Assembly: GCF_001704155.1 (NCBI RefSeq)
Contig: NZ_CP016294.1
Coordinates: forward strand, 167,001-231,000
Length of the DNA stretch: 64,000 nt
Reading direction: 5' to 3'
Source: Stenotrophomonas rhizophila
GTDB lineage: Bacteria; Pseudomonadota; Gammaproteobacteria; Xanthomonadales; Xanthomonadaceae
The translations under genes and the position numbers were made by a program. Within the stretch, counting starts at the first letter, position 1, and each line of letters starts with the position of its first letter. This document shows, in pieces, positions 56,487-64,000 of the stretch. Under the pieces are notes generated by a model that made no database searches, was not told the DNA's origin, and was given only the letters and a program-made list of their open reading frames with translations.

Positions 56487-57689
56487 GTGCGACGGGAAGA
56501 CATAGCGGTGCCGCTCCGCCACTACCTGGTGCCGGTGGAAGGCCGCCCGAATCTGGTGGCCATGACCGCTCCGCCCACGCCGCGCAGGCTGCCCCCAGGC
56601 CAGTCAGGCAACCGACAGTTGTTCGCCGACGCCAACGCAGGCCTGGCCCGGCTGGAACAAGCCATGCGGCAGTGGCCGACCCCAGATCTGGTCACCCGCA
56701 CCCTGGCCCGACGCGAAGCCGTGCAGAGTTCCCAGATCGAAGGGACACAGACCGATCTGGACCAGTTGCTGGTGTACGAAGCCACCCTTGGCCTCGACGG
56801 CCTGCCCGCCGACGTCGTTGTCACCGAGCGCTACGTGCAGGCGCTGCAGGACGGATTGGAAGCGGTCAGAGTGCGGGGTAGATCCGCCATCGACCTTGCA
56901 CTCGTCAACCACCTGCACTCGGTTCTTATGCAGGACACGCCGGAGGACTTCCCGAAGGGCCGCTACAGGCAGGAACAGGCGGTCATCGGACCGTTGGGAG
57001 GACGCCCTGAAGACGCGCGCTTCGTTCCTTCGCCGCCGGATCGGATCGGCGAGGCGATGCAGGAACTGGAACGTCAGATGCTGCAGTACCAGGCGGCGGA
57101 AGACGAACAGTTCGAACTGAACATCCTTGCGCAGCTCGCCATCGCGCACGCCCAGTTCGAAACCATCCATCCGTACAAGGATGGCAATGGACGCACCGGT
57201 CGGCTGCTGATGCCGCTGATACTGGCGGCAGAAGGGTATCCACCGCTGTACCTGTCCGGCGCATTGCTCCGAAGCAAGGACACCTACTACGACGCGCTCA
57301 ACCAGGTGCAGATCAAAGGCAACTGGGTACCGTGGATGGACATGGTCTCCCGGGCCGTGGTGGAGTCAGCGAACGATGCGATCGCCATCGCCGAGGACAT
57401 GCAGCGCCTCGTGGCGGAGTGGTCGGTTAAGGTCAGCCGCTATCGCGGCGACTCTGTCGCGCGTCGACTTCCGGCGCTGCTGGTGGGCCATCCGGTGGTC
57501 ACGGCATCACAGGTTGCTTCGTTGCTGGAGGTGTCTGACCGGTCAGCGCTTACCGGGATCTATGCGCTCGAGGAAGCCGGAATCCTGTCGAAGGGCAATG
57601 AGAAGAAGTGGGGCAGGACTTACCACGCCCACGCCGTCCTCAAGCGACTCAACCAGCTACCGGTGCGCGTGGCCCAGCGACCGCGGTGA
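56487..57689 (+). CDS. Fic family protein (AMP-transferase type, class II)
   Basis: A 400-residue Fic protein. The inhibitory helix motif SSQIEG (S/TxxxEG) is near residue 80, so it is class II with an N-terminal inhibitor. The catalytic loop IHPYKDGNGRTGR (HPFxxGNGRxxR type; Phe is Tyr here) is near residue 230. The C-terminus (about 325-395) resembles a winged helix-turn-helix (TASQVASLLEVSDRSALTGI). Fic enzymes attach AMP to Ser, Thr or Tyr of targets. A GTG start at 56487 is chosen because GGAGGA lies 4 bases upstream; 56454 is the longer alternative but overlaps the repeat array. Confidence 0.9.
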   Translation: MRREDIAVPLRHYLVPVEGRPNLVAMTAPPTPRRLPPGQSGNRQLFADANAGLARLEQAMRQWPTPDLVTRTLARREAVQSSQIEGTQTDLDQLLVYEATLGLDGLPADVVVTERYVQALQDGLEAVRVRGRSAIDLALVNHLHSVLMQDTPEDFPKGRYRQEQAVIGPLGGRPEDARFVPSPPDRIGEAMQELERQMLQYQAAEDEQFELNILAQLAIAHAQFETIHPYKDGNGRTGRLLMPLILAAEGYPPLYLSGALLRSKDTYYDALNQVQIKGNWVPWMDMVSRAVVESANDAIAIAEDMQRLVAEWSVKVSRYRGDSVARRLPALLVGHPVVTASQVASLLEVSDRSALTGIYALEEAGILSKGNEKKWGRTYHAHAVLKRLNQLPVRVAQRPR

Positions 57690-57691
57690 AC

Positions 57692-57716
57692 GCAGCCGGG
57701 CAGCGCCCGGCGCTAC
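57692..57716 (-). repeat. REP element between convergent fic and phhA
   Basis: A GTAG-headed palindrome, minus orientation, filling the 29-base gap between the two stop codons; it may double as a bidirectional transcription end (inference). Confidence 0.8.
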
Positions 57717-57718
57717 GA

Positions 57719-58615
57719 TCACACGTCGCCGCCTTCCGCCCAGCCTTCGCCAGTGCCCTTCTGGAACACGCGGTCGCCGTCCTGCACATCACCGGCCGGC
57801 AGGTGCTCCTGCGTTTCCAGCGCGGCGTAGATCGGGGTGAAGTCCGGCGCAGTCGCTTCCATCAGCTGCTCGTAGCTGTCGATGACGAAGTAGGTCTTCT
57901 GGAAGGTATCGATGCGGTAGCGGGTGCGCATGATGCGCTCCAGGTCGAACCCGATCCGGTTCGGCGCAGCCGATTCCAGCGAGTACAGCGATTCGCCCTT
58001 GGACGAGACGATGCCCGCGCCGTAGATGCGCAGCCCTTCGGGCGTGTTGATCAGGCCGAACTCCACCGTGTACCAGTACAGGCGGGTGAGGTGCTGCAGT
58101 GCTTCGGGGCCGATCGCGTGCGCCTTGACGCCGCCGCGGCCGTAGGCGGCCATGTAATCGGCGAACACCGGGTTCATCAGCAACGGCACGTGCCCGAACA
58201 GGTCGTGGAACATGTCCGGTTCGGCGATGTAGTCGATCTGGTCCGGGCGGCGGATCCACCAGGTGACCGGGAAGCGGCGGTTGGCCAGGTGGTCGAAGAA
58301 ATCCAGTTCCGGCAGCAGGCCTTCCACGCCAACCAGGGTCCAGCCGGTGGCGGCGCCCAGCACTTCGTTGAGCTGGTCGAAGCGCGGAATCATGTGCGCG
58401 TTCATGCCCATCTCGTCCTGCGCCTGCAGGAACTCCTTGCTGGCCCGGCCCACCAGCAGCTCACGCTGGCGCTGGTACAGGGTGCTCCAGGTGGCGTGGT
58501 CGTCGGCGGTGTAGCTTTCCCACGGCTGTTCCACCACGGCGGTGGTGTACACCGGCACGTAGCCCTTGTCGGTCTGCTGGTGTTCGACGCGGCGGGGGGC
58601 AGTGGCGGTTTCCAT
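57719..58615 (-). CDS. phhA: Phenylalanine 4-monooxygenase
   Basis: A 298-residue iron and tetrahydropterin-dependent hydroxylase that converts phenylalanine to tyrosine. The iron ligands lie in PDMFHDLFGHVPLL (two His near residues 137 and 142) and in the YWYTVEFGLI segment (Glu near residue 183). The length is normal for the bacterial enzyme. Divergent from an Lrp-type regulator; no pterin carbinolamine dehydratase gene is seen in the window. Confidence 0.96.
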   Translation of the reverse strand: METATAPRRVEHQQTDKGYVPVYTTAVVEQPWESYTADDHATWSTLYQRQRELLVGRASKEFLQAQDEMGMNAHMIPRFDQLNEVLGAATGWTLVGVEGLLPELDFFDHLANRRFPVTWWIRRPDQIDYIAEPDMFHDLFGHVPLLMNPVFADYMAAYGRGGVKAHAIGPEALQHLTRLYWYTVEFGLINTPEGLRIYGAGIVSSKGESLYSLESAAPNRIGFDLERIMRTRYRIDTFQKTYFVIDSYEQLMEATAPDFTPIYAALETQEHLPAGDVQDGDRVFQKGTGEGWAEGGDV

Positions 58616-58681
58616 CGAGGTGGGCTCCTGGGAAGTGACCCCTTGATGCTAGGGCAGGGCGCGCGCAAGAGGATTGCAAAG

Positions 58682-58708
58682 TTGCGCGGATCTGCCGACC
58701 TGGCGCAA
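58682..58708. promoter_or_regulatory. Candidate Lrp operator between phhA and its regulator
   Basis: TTGCGC (58682-58687) and GCGCAA (58703-58708) form an inverted repeat with a 15-base spacer in the 127-base divergent gap; an additional ATTGCAA lies just upstream. The placement suits an Lrp/AsnC dimer controlling both genes. Confidence 0.45.
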
Positions 58709-58742
58709 TATCGTTGCGTCCAATCAATGTTGCGGAGCAGCA

Positions 58743-59225
58743 ATGTCCGGAGATGCCCAGTTCGACCGCACGGATCTGCGTCTTCTGGCGGAGATCCAGC
58801 AACATGGCCGCGCCACCAACGCCGAACTGGCGGCGCGGGTGAACCTTTCTCCGTCGGCGTGCCTGCGGCGGGTCCAGCGGCTGGAGAGCGAAGGGGTGAT
58901 CGCCGGCTACGGCGCGCGACTGGAACCGCGCCGGATCGGGCTGGGGCTGCAGGCCTTCGTGCGCGTACAGCTGGAAAAGCACGACCAGCACGCCATCGGC
59001 GTGTTCGCTGACAGCGTGGTGGACTGGGATGAAGTGGTGGCCTGCCATGCGCTGACCGGCGACATGGATTACCTGCTGCACATCTACGTGCGCGACCTGG
59101 AGCACTTTTCCAGCTTCCTGCTGGACAAGCTGCTCAATGCAGCGGGCGTGGCCGATGTGAACTCCAGTTTCGTGCTGCGCACGGTGAAGGATTTCAGGGC
59201 GTTGCCGTTGTCGCAGCTGGAATGA
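58743..59225 (+). CDS. Lrp/AsnC family transcriptional regulator
   Basis: A 160-residue regulator: N-terminal helix-turn-helix (NAELAARVNLSPSACLRRVQRL, residues about 27-48) and a C-terminal RAM/ASNC ligand-binding domain (ACHALTGDMDYLLHIYVRDL). Divergent from phhA, so it is likely the local aromatic amino acid sensor that controls phenylalanine hydroxylase (inference). Confidence 0.92.
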   Translation: MSGDAQFDRTDLRLLAEIQQHGRATNAELAARVNLSPSACLRRVQRLESEGVIAGYGARLEPRRIGLGLQAFVRVQLEKHDQHAIGVFADSVVDWDEVVACHALTGDMDYLLHIYVRDLEHFSSFLLDKLLNAAGVADVNSSFVLRTVKDFRALPLSQLE

Positions 59226-59245
59226 CGCAATTCGTCATCCCAACG

Positions 59246-59327
59246 GTAGAGCCGACTGTTAGTCGGCTGCCCTTTGCGGCGACTTCAACGCCTGCGCCGA
59301 GAGCAGCCGACTAACAGTCGGCTCTAC
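59246..59327. repeat. REP pair (inverted)
   Basis: Copies 59246-59270 (plus) and 59303-59327 (minus) with arm GAGCCGACT; the heads face outward. Fills the gap between the convergent Lrp and patatin genes, possibly serving as a transcription end. Confidence 0.85.
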
Positions 59328-59355
59328 CGCGGGCGGCGTCCAGAGATGACGCGGT

Positions 59356-60357
59356 TTACCCCTCGCACTTTTCCTTGCGGCCCATCAGCTTGCCCACGCG
59401 CGAGGGTTCGTCGCATTTCGGCTTGGGCGGGGGCGGCGCCGCTGCCGCCGCACGCGCCTTCTGCAGCTGCTGGATCTTCGCGCGGATCTGCGGCATTGCC
59501 GCCATCGCGGCCTTCTCGCCCTCCAGGATCGCGTAACCGCGCTGGCTGAAATCGGCCGCGCCGATGTCCAGCACCTTGGGGCGGATGATGATGTCGGCAC
59601 GCGCCAGTTCCTGCTCGCCCAGGCGCTGGCCCATGATCGAGATGGACTGGTTGACGATGCCCAGCATGCCGGTCGGCGATTTGCCGCTGGCCTTGCTGGA
59701 GATATCCACCGCGATGACGAAGTCCGCGCCCAGTTGGCGCGCGGCATCCACCGGCACCGGGCTGACCACGCCGCCGTCGACGAACAGGTTGCTGCCGATC
59801 TTCACCGGTTCGAACACACCCGGGATGCTGCTTGAGGCACGCACCGCTTGGCCGACGTTGCCACGCACGAACACCGCGCGATCGCCGGTATCCAGGTTGG
59901 TAGCCACGGCCGCGAAGGGCTTCTTCAGCTTTTCGGCCGGCTTGTTGTTCACCTGCGCGTTGACGTAATCCTGCAGCTTCTGGCCCTGCACCAGGCCGCC
60001 GGAGAACAGGCGCACGTCGCGGATGCTGGCCTCATCCAGGGCCACGGCCTTGGACTGCATCTGGAACGCGTCCATGCCGCTGGCATACAGCGCGCCGACC
60101 ACGCTGCCGGCGCTGGTGCCGGACACCACGACCGGCTCAAAGCCATTGGCTTCCAGCATCTTGATCACGCCAATATGCGCGAAGCCCTTGGCCGCACCGC
60201 CGCCCAGCGCGATGCCGATCTTCACTGGCTTGGCCGGTGCGGCAGGCACCGCCACCGGGGTAACCGGGGTGGGGCGGGCATTTTCGCCGCCGCAGCCAGC
60301 CAGCAGGCCGAGCAGGGCAACAGACAGCGTCAGGCAGGTGCGGCGGAAGGCGGTCAT
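59356..60357 (-). CDS. Patatin-like phospholipase lipoprotein (RssA-like)
   Basis: A 333-residue lipoprotein with signal ending LLGLLAGC. The patatin domain (about residues 45-235) shows the oxyanion GGGAAKGFAHIGV, the nucleophile GTSAGS (Ser near residue 83) and the catalytic dyad Asp in FVDGG near residue 194. C-terminal helix and a Pro/Ala-rich Cys-containing tail follow. It hydrolyses phospholipids or lysophospholipids in the envelope (family inference). ATG at 60357 precedes the signal; the upstream frame is not coding. Confidence 0.88.
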   Translation of the reverse strand: MTAFRRTCLTLSVALLGLLAGCGGENARPTPVTPVAVPAAPAKPVKIGIALGGGAAKGFAHIGVIKMLEANGFEPVVVSGTSAGSVVGALYASGMDAFQMQSKAVALDEASIRDVRLFSGGLVQGQKLQDYVNAQVNNKPAEKLKKPFAAVATNLDTGDRAVFVRGNVGQAVRASSSIPGVFEPVKIGSNLFVDGGVVSPVPVDAARQLGADFVIAVDISSKASGKSPTGMLGIVNQSISIMGQRLGEQELARADIIIRPKVLDIGAADFSQRGYAILEGEKAAMAAMPQIRAKIQQLQKARAAAAAPPPPKPKCDEPSRVGKLMGRKEKCEG

Positions 60358-60393
60358 GGCGTCTGCGGAAAGTGAATGGGCAATAGCATAGCG

Positions 60394-60416
60394 GTAGCGC
60401 CGGCCGTTGGCCGGCC
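60394..60416 (+). repeat. Single REP element upstream of the patatin gene
   Basis: GTAG head with CGCCGGCC arms, plus orientation, in the 330-base gap between the patatin and PemK-like genes. The rest of the gap holds the PemK terminator and no gene. Confidence 0.8.
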
Positions 60417-60539
60417 TTCGAGATGGTTGGGGCGGGGGGCGTTTAGCGGGGCGTCGGGCCGACCATGGCGCGCGCTGGCCGCGCGGGTGATGCGTGGCGC
60501 GTGGCTGCTCGGTAGTACGTACTGGGTAACGGCGCCAGC

Positions 60540-60567
60540 AAAAAAGAGGCCCGCTTGCGCGGGCCTC
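60540..60567 (-). terminator. Rho-independent terminator of the PemK-like gene
   Basis: A 9-bp GC stem (60546-60554 with 60559-60567), loop TTGC, followed on the minus strand by six T bases (60545-60540). Lies about 120 bases after the toxin gene stop. Confidence 0.9.
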
Positions 60568-60687
60568 TCGGTGCCTTTCGGCCAAATGTACTGCGTGTGC
60601 CTTTCGGCCAACGCCACCAGTTTATGGACCAGGGTCGACGGGTGCAAGCTGAAACGAAGCCATCGAGCTGTCAAGAAGGCCGTGGAA

Positions 60688-61266
60688 TCAACGGGTTGCC
60701 TCGGATTCAGGGGCTTCTGGAGGCCTGGGGGAGTGCTGGGGTTCTCGATCCATTTGCGACAAATCGCGCACGGCGTCGAGGAGGCCTTGGCAGCCGATGG
60801 CCCTGATCACTGCACGCTGGATGGACGCGAGGCAGTCATCAGACACCCTTGGGGGTGGCGAACCGCGTCGATTCAGTGGCCTCAGGCGGTTCCGGTCGAC
60901 CGTCTGGACCATGTTGGACTTGGCCCAGCAGGTCGGTGCGTTCCGGTACCTGACAAGGTCGGGCAGTTGGGAACGCTCCAGACGGACATGCAGTCCTCTG
61001 GCCTCGCCCGCTTTCCGGGGATTGCTGTGGCAGTCCTGCGTGGTGCTGATGGGGACGACCAGATACTGGCCCTTGTGGTCTCCAAGGATTACAACGGGAC
61101 GGGGCTTCTGGATCTCGTAGGGAATAGGGCCTTGGAACTCGGTTCTGGTGTACTCGGTTCGGCCATTGGTCCCAGCCATGACTGGCGCTCCGTCCGGGTC
61201 CAGGAGTGGGCGGTATCTGCCGAAAAGACATTCGTAAATCTCGCCGCGCTTGATTCGGGAATTCAT
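60688..61266 (-). CDS. PemK/MazF-like toxin family protein with C-terminal extension
   Basis: A 192-residue protein. The N-terminal two thirds match a PemK/MazF fold: IKRGEIYECLFG, EIQKPRPVVILGDHKGQYLVVPIS (conserved KxRPVVV segment) and VRYRNAPTCWAKSNMVQTVD. A basic, Pro-rich extension follows (about residues 135-192). MazF-like proteins are sequence-specific RNases. No antitoxin-like gene is seen within 340 bases on either side, so it is an orphan. Codon use is less GC-rich than surroundings. The ATG at 61266 is preferred to 61350. Confidence 0.68.
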   Translation of the reverse strand: MNSRIKRGEIYECLFGRYRPLLDPDGAPVMAGTNGRTEYTRTEFQGPIPYEIQKPRPVVILGDHKGQYLVVPISTTQDCHSNPRKAGEARGLHVRLERSQLPDLVRYRNAPTCWAKSNMVQTVDRNRLRPLNRRGSPPPRVSDDCLASIQRAVIRAIGCQGLLDAVRDLSQMDREPQHSPRPPEAPESEATR

Positions 61267-61672
61267 TGCAGAACCCTTTCTGGATCGCCCGGTTTGTAGC
61301 ACCAGCCGCGATCGAAGACGGGTACTGATCCACCATTCGGGTGTGACCATCGTCGCGCCAGGAAGGCATCCACACGAACCCGCCTGAAGGCAGAAGCCTT
61401 TCCAGGCGCTATGGCCAGATCCACTGCGTCATTCTGCGCGGAACTCGTTGTCGTGACTGGCTACGCAGCGTCTAACCACCGTTCTGGGCTTCGGGCAGTA
61501 GCGATTCGGAGCCGGTGCCGTTCCCTGAAGGCGTTCATCCAGCCGTTCCCGTTTCACATTTCCGGGACCGGATCCTGATAATCAGTGGTCCGCATTTGCG
61601 ACGCTGTTGTTGTACTGCAACAATTGTCTGGTAGCGCCGGTCCACCACCCTTCCCAACACAGCCTAATCGCC
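61267..61672. other. 406-base intergenic region without a gene
   Basis: Between the divergent PemK-like and TonB receptor genes. No open frame with plausible coding character and no REP was seen. It contains a small palindrome (CTGATAATCAG) near 61575 and a 6-bp stem at about 61605-61621 (TTGTTG with CAACAA). Presumably carries both promoters. Confidence 0.5.
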
Positions 61673-63940
61673 ATGTTCCCGAACCGCACTGCCCACGGTC
61701 GTACTCCGTCCGTGCATCCCCTCGTTGTCGCGCTTGCCGCCCTGCTGCCATTGACGGCCGCAGCCCAGGACGCCCCCGCCACCAAGGATCCGGTAGCACT
61801 CGACACCCTGCAGGTCACGGCCCAGCGCCGCGTCGAAAACGCCAAGGACGTGCCGGTCTCGATCTCGGCCATCCAGGGTGAAAAGCTCGACGTGCTCGGT
61901 TCGGCCGGCGACGACATCCGCTTCCTGTCGGCCCGCGTGCCGAGCCTGAACATTGAATCGTCCTATGGTCGTGCCTTCCCGCGCTTCTACATCCGCGGCC
62001 TGGGCAACACCGATTTCGATCTCAATGCCTCGCAGCCGGTGTCGCTGGTGTATGACGATGTGGTGCAGGAAAGCCCGCTGCTGAAGGGCTTCCCGCTGTT
62101 CGACCTGGCCGGCGTGGAAGTACTGCGCGGCCCGCAGGGCACGCTGTTCGGGCGCAACACGCCGGCCGGCGTCGTGAAGTTCGATTCGGCCCGCCCGTCG
62201 CAGGATGCCGATGGTTACGTCAAAGTCTCCTACGGCACCTATGACACCTGGAACACCCAGGCCGCCTACGGTGGCCCGCTGACCGACCGCTGGTCCGCGC
62301 GCGTGTCGGGGCTGTACCAGCGCCGCGACAACTACGTGGACAACACCCGCCCGAACGCACCGGCCGAAGGCTTTGAAGGCTACGACGAAGCCGCCGGCCG
62401 CGTGCAGTTCCTGTACGAAGGCGACGAATTCGAAGCGCTGTTCAACCTGCACAAGCGCAAGCTCAACGGCACCGCGCGCCTGTTCCGCGCCAACATCATC
62501 CAGCCGGGCAGCAATGCGCTGGTGGAAAACTTCGACCGCGACAAGGTCTCCAACGACGGCGAGAACTTCTCCGAGCTGGAGACCTGGGGCGGCAGCGCGC
62601 GCCTGCAGTGGAACCTGGGCAGCGTGACGCTGCACTCGATCACCGGTTATGAAACCGCCGAATCGCTCAACCATGGCGACATCGACGGCGGCTACGGCGC
62701 CAGCTTCCTCGGCGCGGGCAACTACGGCCCGGGCTTCATTCCCTTCCCGTCCGAATCGGCCGACGGCCTGCCGCACCACCGCCAGTGGACCCAGGAATTC
62801 CGCGTGGAATCCAACGAGTGGGGCCGCTTCGACTGGCAGGCGGGCGTGTTCTACTTCGATGAAGACGTCACCATCGACAGCTTCAACTACGATTCGCTGA
62901 CCCCGGGCAACCCGCAGACCGGCCATGCCGTGCAGAGCCAGCGCAACAAGGCGTGGGCAGCGTTCGCGTCCGGCGATTTCGACGTGACCGACAAGTTCAA
63001 GCTGCGCGGCGGCGTGCGCTACACGCAGGACAAGAAGGACTTCACCGCCAGCGTGCTGCAGGCGGTGCCGGGCGGCACGCCGGTGAGCGGTCCGTACATC
63101 GCCAACACCGATGTCGACGATGTCAGCTGGGACCTGAGCGGTGTCTATCAGATCACCGACAACGTCAACACCTACGCCCGCGTGGCCAAGGGCTTCCGCG
63201 CGCCGTCCATCCAGGGCCGCCTGGCCTTCGGTGGCGTCTCGCAGGCCGACTCGGAGAAGGTGATTTCGTATGAAGTGGGCGTCAAGGCCGACCTGTTCGA
63301 CCGCCGCGCGCGCCTGGGCTTCAACATCTTCCGCTACAACGTCGATGGCCAGCAGCTGATCGCGGTGGGCGGCAGCAACAACACCGCCACCCTGCTCAAT
63401 GCCGACAAGACCATCGGCCAGGGCGCGGAGCTGGACTTCGAAGCCTACCTGACCGACCACGTGCTGCTGACCCTGGGCAGCAGCTACAACGACACCGAGA
63501 TCAAGGACCGCGACCTGGCGGTGGCGATCTGCGGCGGCGGCTGCACCATCACCGACCCGACCACCGTGATCAATGGTGGCACCTACGCGCTGGTCAACGG
63601 CAACCCGTTGCCGCAGGCGCCGAAGTGGATCCACAACCTGACGCTGCGCGCCGGCTTCCCGATCAACGATGCCAGCGAGCTTTACGTCTACACCGACTGG
63701 GCCTACCGCAGCCCGGTGAACTTCTTCCTGTACGAGTCGCCGGAGTTCCGCAGCCGCTCGTCGCTGGAAGGCGGCCTGCGCCTGGGCTACAACTGGGATT
63801 ACGGCCAGTACGACGTGGCCGTGTTTGGTCGCAACCTGACCAACCAGACCCGCGTGGTGGGTGCGATCGACTTCAACAACCTGACCGGCTTCCTCAACGA
63901 GCCGCGTACGTTTGGTGTGGAGTTCACCGCGAAGTTCTGA
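61673..63940 (+). CDS. TonB-dependent outer-membrane receptor
   Basis: A 755-residue receptor: signal peptide (cleavage near TAAAQ), a DTLQVTAQRRVENAKDVPVS region with the TonB box, a plug with RFYIRGLGNTDFDLNASQPVS and EVLRGPQGTLFGRNTPAGVV, and a beta-barrel ending FGVEFTAKF. The plug is of the common catecholate/heme/vitamin-like class; ligand not predictable. ATG at 61673 is placed at the signal peptide; the frame to 61607 is non-coding-like. Confidence 0.92.
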   Translation: MFPNRTAHGRTPSVHPLVVALAALLPLTAAAQDAPATKDPVALDTLQVTAQRRVENAKDVPVSISAIQGEKLDVLGSAGDDIRFLSARVPSLNIESSYGRAFPRFYIRGLGNTDFDLNASQPVSLVYDDVVQESPLLKGFPLFDLAGVEVLRGPQGTLFGRNTPAGVVKFDSARPSQDADGYVKVSYGTYDTWNTQAAYGGPLTDRWSARVSGLYQRRDNYVDNTRPNAPAEGFEGYDEAAGRVQFLYEGDEFEALFNLHKRKLNGTARLFRANIIQPGSNALVENFDRDKVSNDGENFSELETWGGSARLQWNLGSVTLHSITGYETAESLNHGDIDGGYGASFLGAGNYGPGFIPFPSESADGLPHHRQWTQEFRVESNEWGRFDWQAGVFYFDEDVTIDSFNYDSLTPGNPQTGHAVQSQRNKAWAAFASGDFDVTDKFKLRGGVRYTQDKKDFTASVLQAVPGGTPVSGPYIANTDVDDVSWDLSGVYQITDNVNTYARVAKGFRAPSIQGRLAFGGVSQADSEKVISYEVGVKADLFDRRARLGFNIFRYNVDGQQLIAVGGSNNTATLLNADKTIGQGAELDFEAYLTDHVLLTLGSSYNDTEIKDRDLAVAICGGGCTITDPTTVINGGTYALVNGNPLPQAPKWIHNLTLRAGFPINDASELYVYTDWAYRSPVNFFLYESPEFRSRSSLEGGLRLGYNWDYGQYDVAVFGRNLTNQTRVVGAIDFNNLTGFLNEPRTFGVEFTAKF

Positions 63941-63966
63941 TCGGGGTGCGCAGCATGTAGAGGGAG

Positions 63967-63995
63967 ACGGCGCGGAGCAATCCGCGCCGTTTTTT
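63967..63995 (+). terminator. Rho-independent terminator of the third TonB receptor gene
   Basis: A perfect 10-bp stem (63967-63976 with 63981-63990), GCAA loop, then a T run to 63995. Confidence 0.93.
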
Positions 63996-64000
63996 GTCGA

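Noticed and set aside
61620..61650. GTAGCGCCGG near 61631 as another REP
   Set aside because: The head is present but the second arm does not pair with the first, so it is not an intact palindrome.

Overview
The window is one continuous stretch of high-GC chromosome that reads as a Xanthomonadaceae genome, most likely Stenotrophomonas or a close relative. The reasons are the gene order gyrB, CPBP protease, M48 protease, TPR protein, tonB-exbB-exbD-exbD, then pdxJ, which is typical of the origin-proximal region of this family, and many short GTAG-headed palindromic REP elements of the kind common in Stenotrophomonas. No rRNA, tRNA, CRISPR array, complete insertion sequence or prophage was seen.

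Layout. 1-6.5 kb: the end of gyrB, two membrane/envelope proteases, and the TonB energy-transduction operon. 6.6-10 kb: an isolated unknown gene, cardiolipin synthase and pdxJ. 10.2-17.5 kb: a radical SAM gene followed by a decayed island with RHS toxin/immunity remnants, several broken genes, then small membrane and hypothetical proteins and a polysaccharide deacetylase. 17.5-26 kb, mostly minus strand: a large hybrid histidine kinase, a GFA-family protein, a tautomerase, a SymE-like toxin with a structured leader, a 2OG-Fe(II) oxygenase, fbp and an aromatic aminotransferase. 26-33 kb: a TonB-dependent receptor and the bacterial NHEJ pair ku-ligD.

33-56 kb is the most coherent part: a uronate/pectin-type polysaccharide utilization locus. 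It holds eda and kdgK, a large carbohydrate-type TonB receptor, a 1271-residue exported LamG protein of unknown activity, two exported carboxylesterases, a hydratase-family enzyme, a complete TRAP transporter, an exported GH43 enzyme, a LacI regulator, kduI, kduD, and an SGNH esterase fused to a cupin. The inferred flow is outer-membrane uptake, periplasmic trimming and deacetylation, TRAP import, KduI-KduD isomerization and reduction to 2-keto-3-deoxygluconate, KdgK phosphorylation and Eda cleavage to pyruvate and glyceraldehyde 3-phosphate. Four transcription units in this locus share a 10-base core (AATGACACCG) near their starts, which is the best candidate for the LacI operator.

56-64 kb: a class II Fic protein behind three evenly phased inverted repeats, phenylalanine hydroxylase with a divergent Lrp-type regulator, a patatin lipoprotein, an orphan PemK/MazF-like toxin and a third TonB-dependent receptor closed by a strong terminator. 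The most unusual signals are the RHS island that carries a second copy of the radical SAM 3' end, the shared operator, the uncharacterised 1271-residue protein with its long leader hairpins, the SGNH-cupin fusion, the Fic operator array, and the interleaved inverted repeats ahead of the SymE-like gene.
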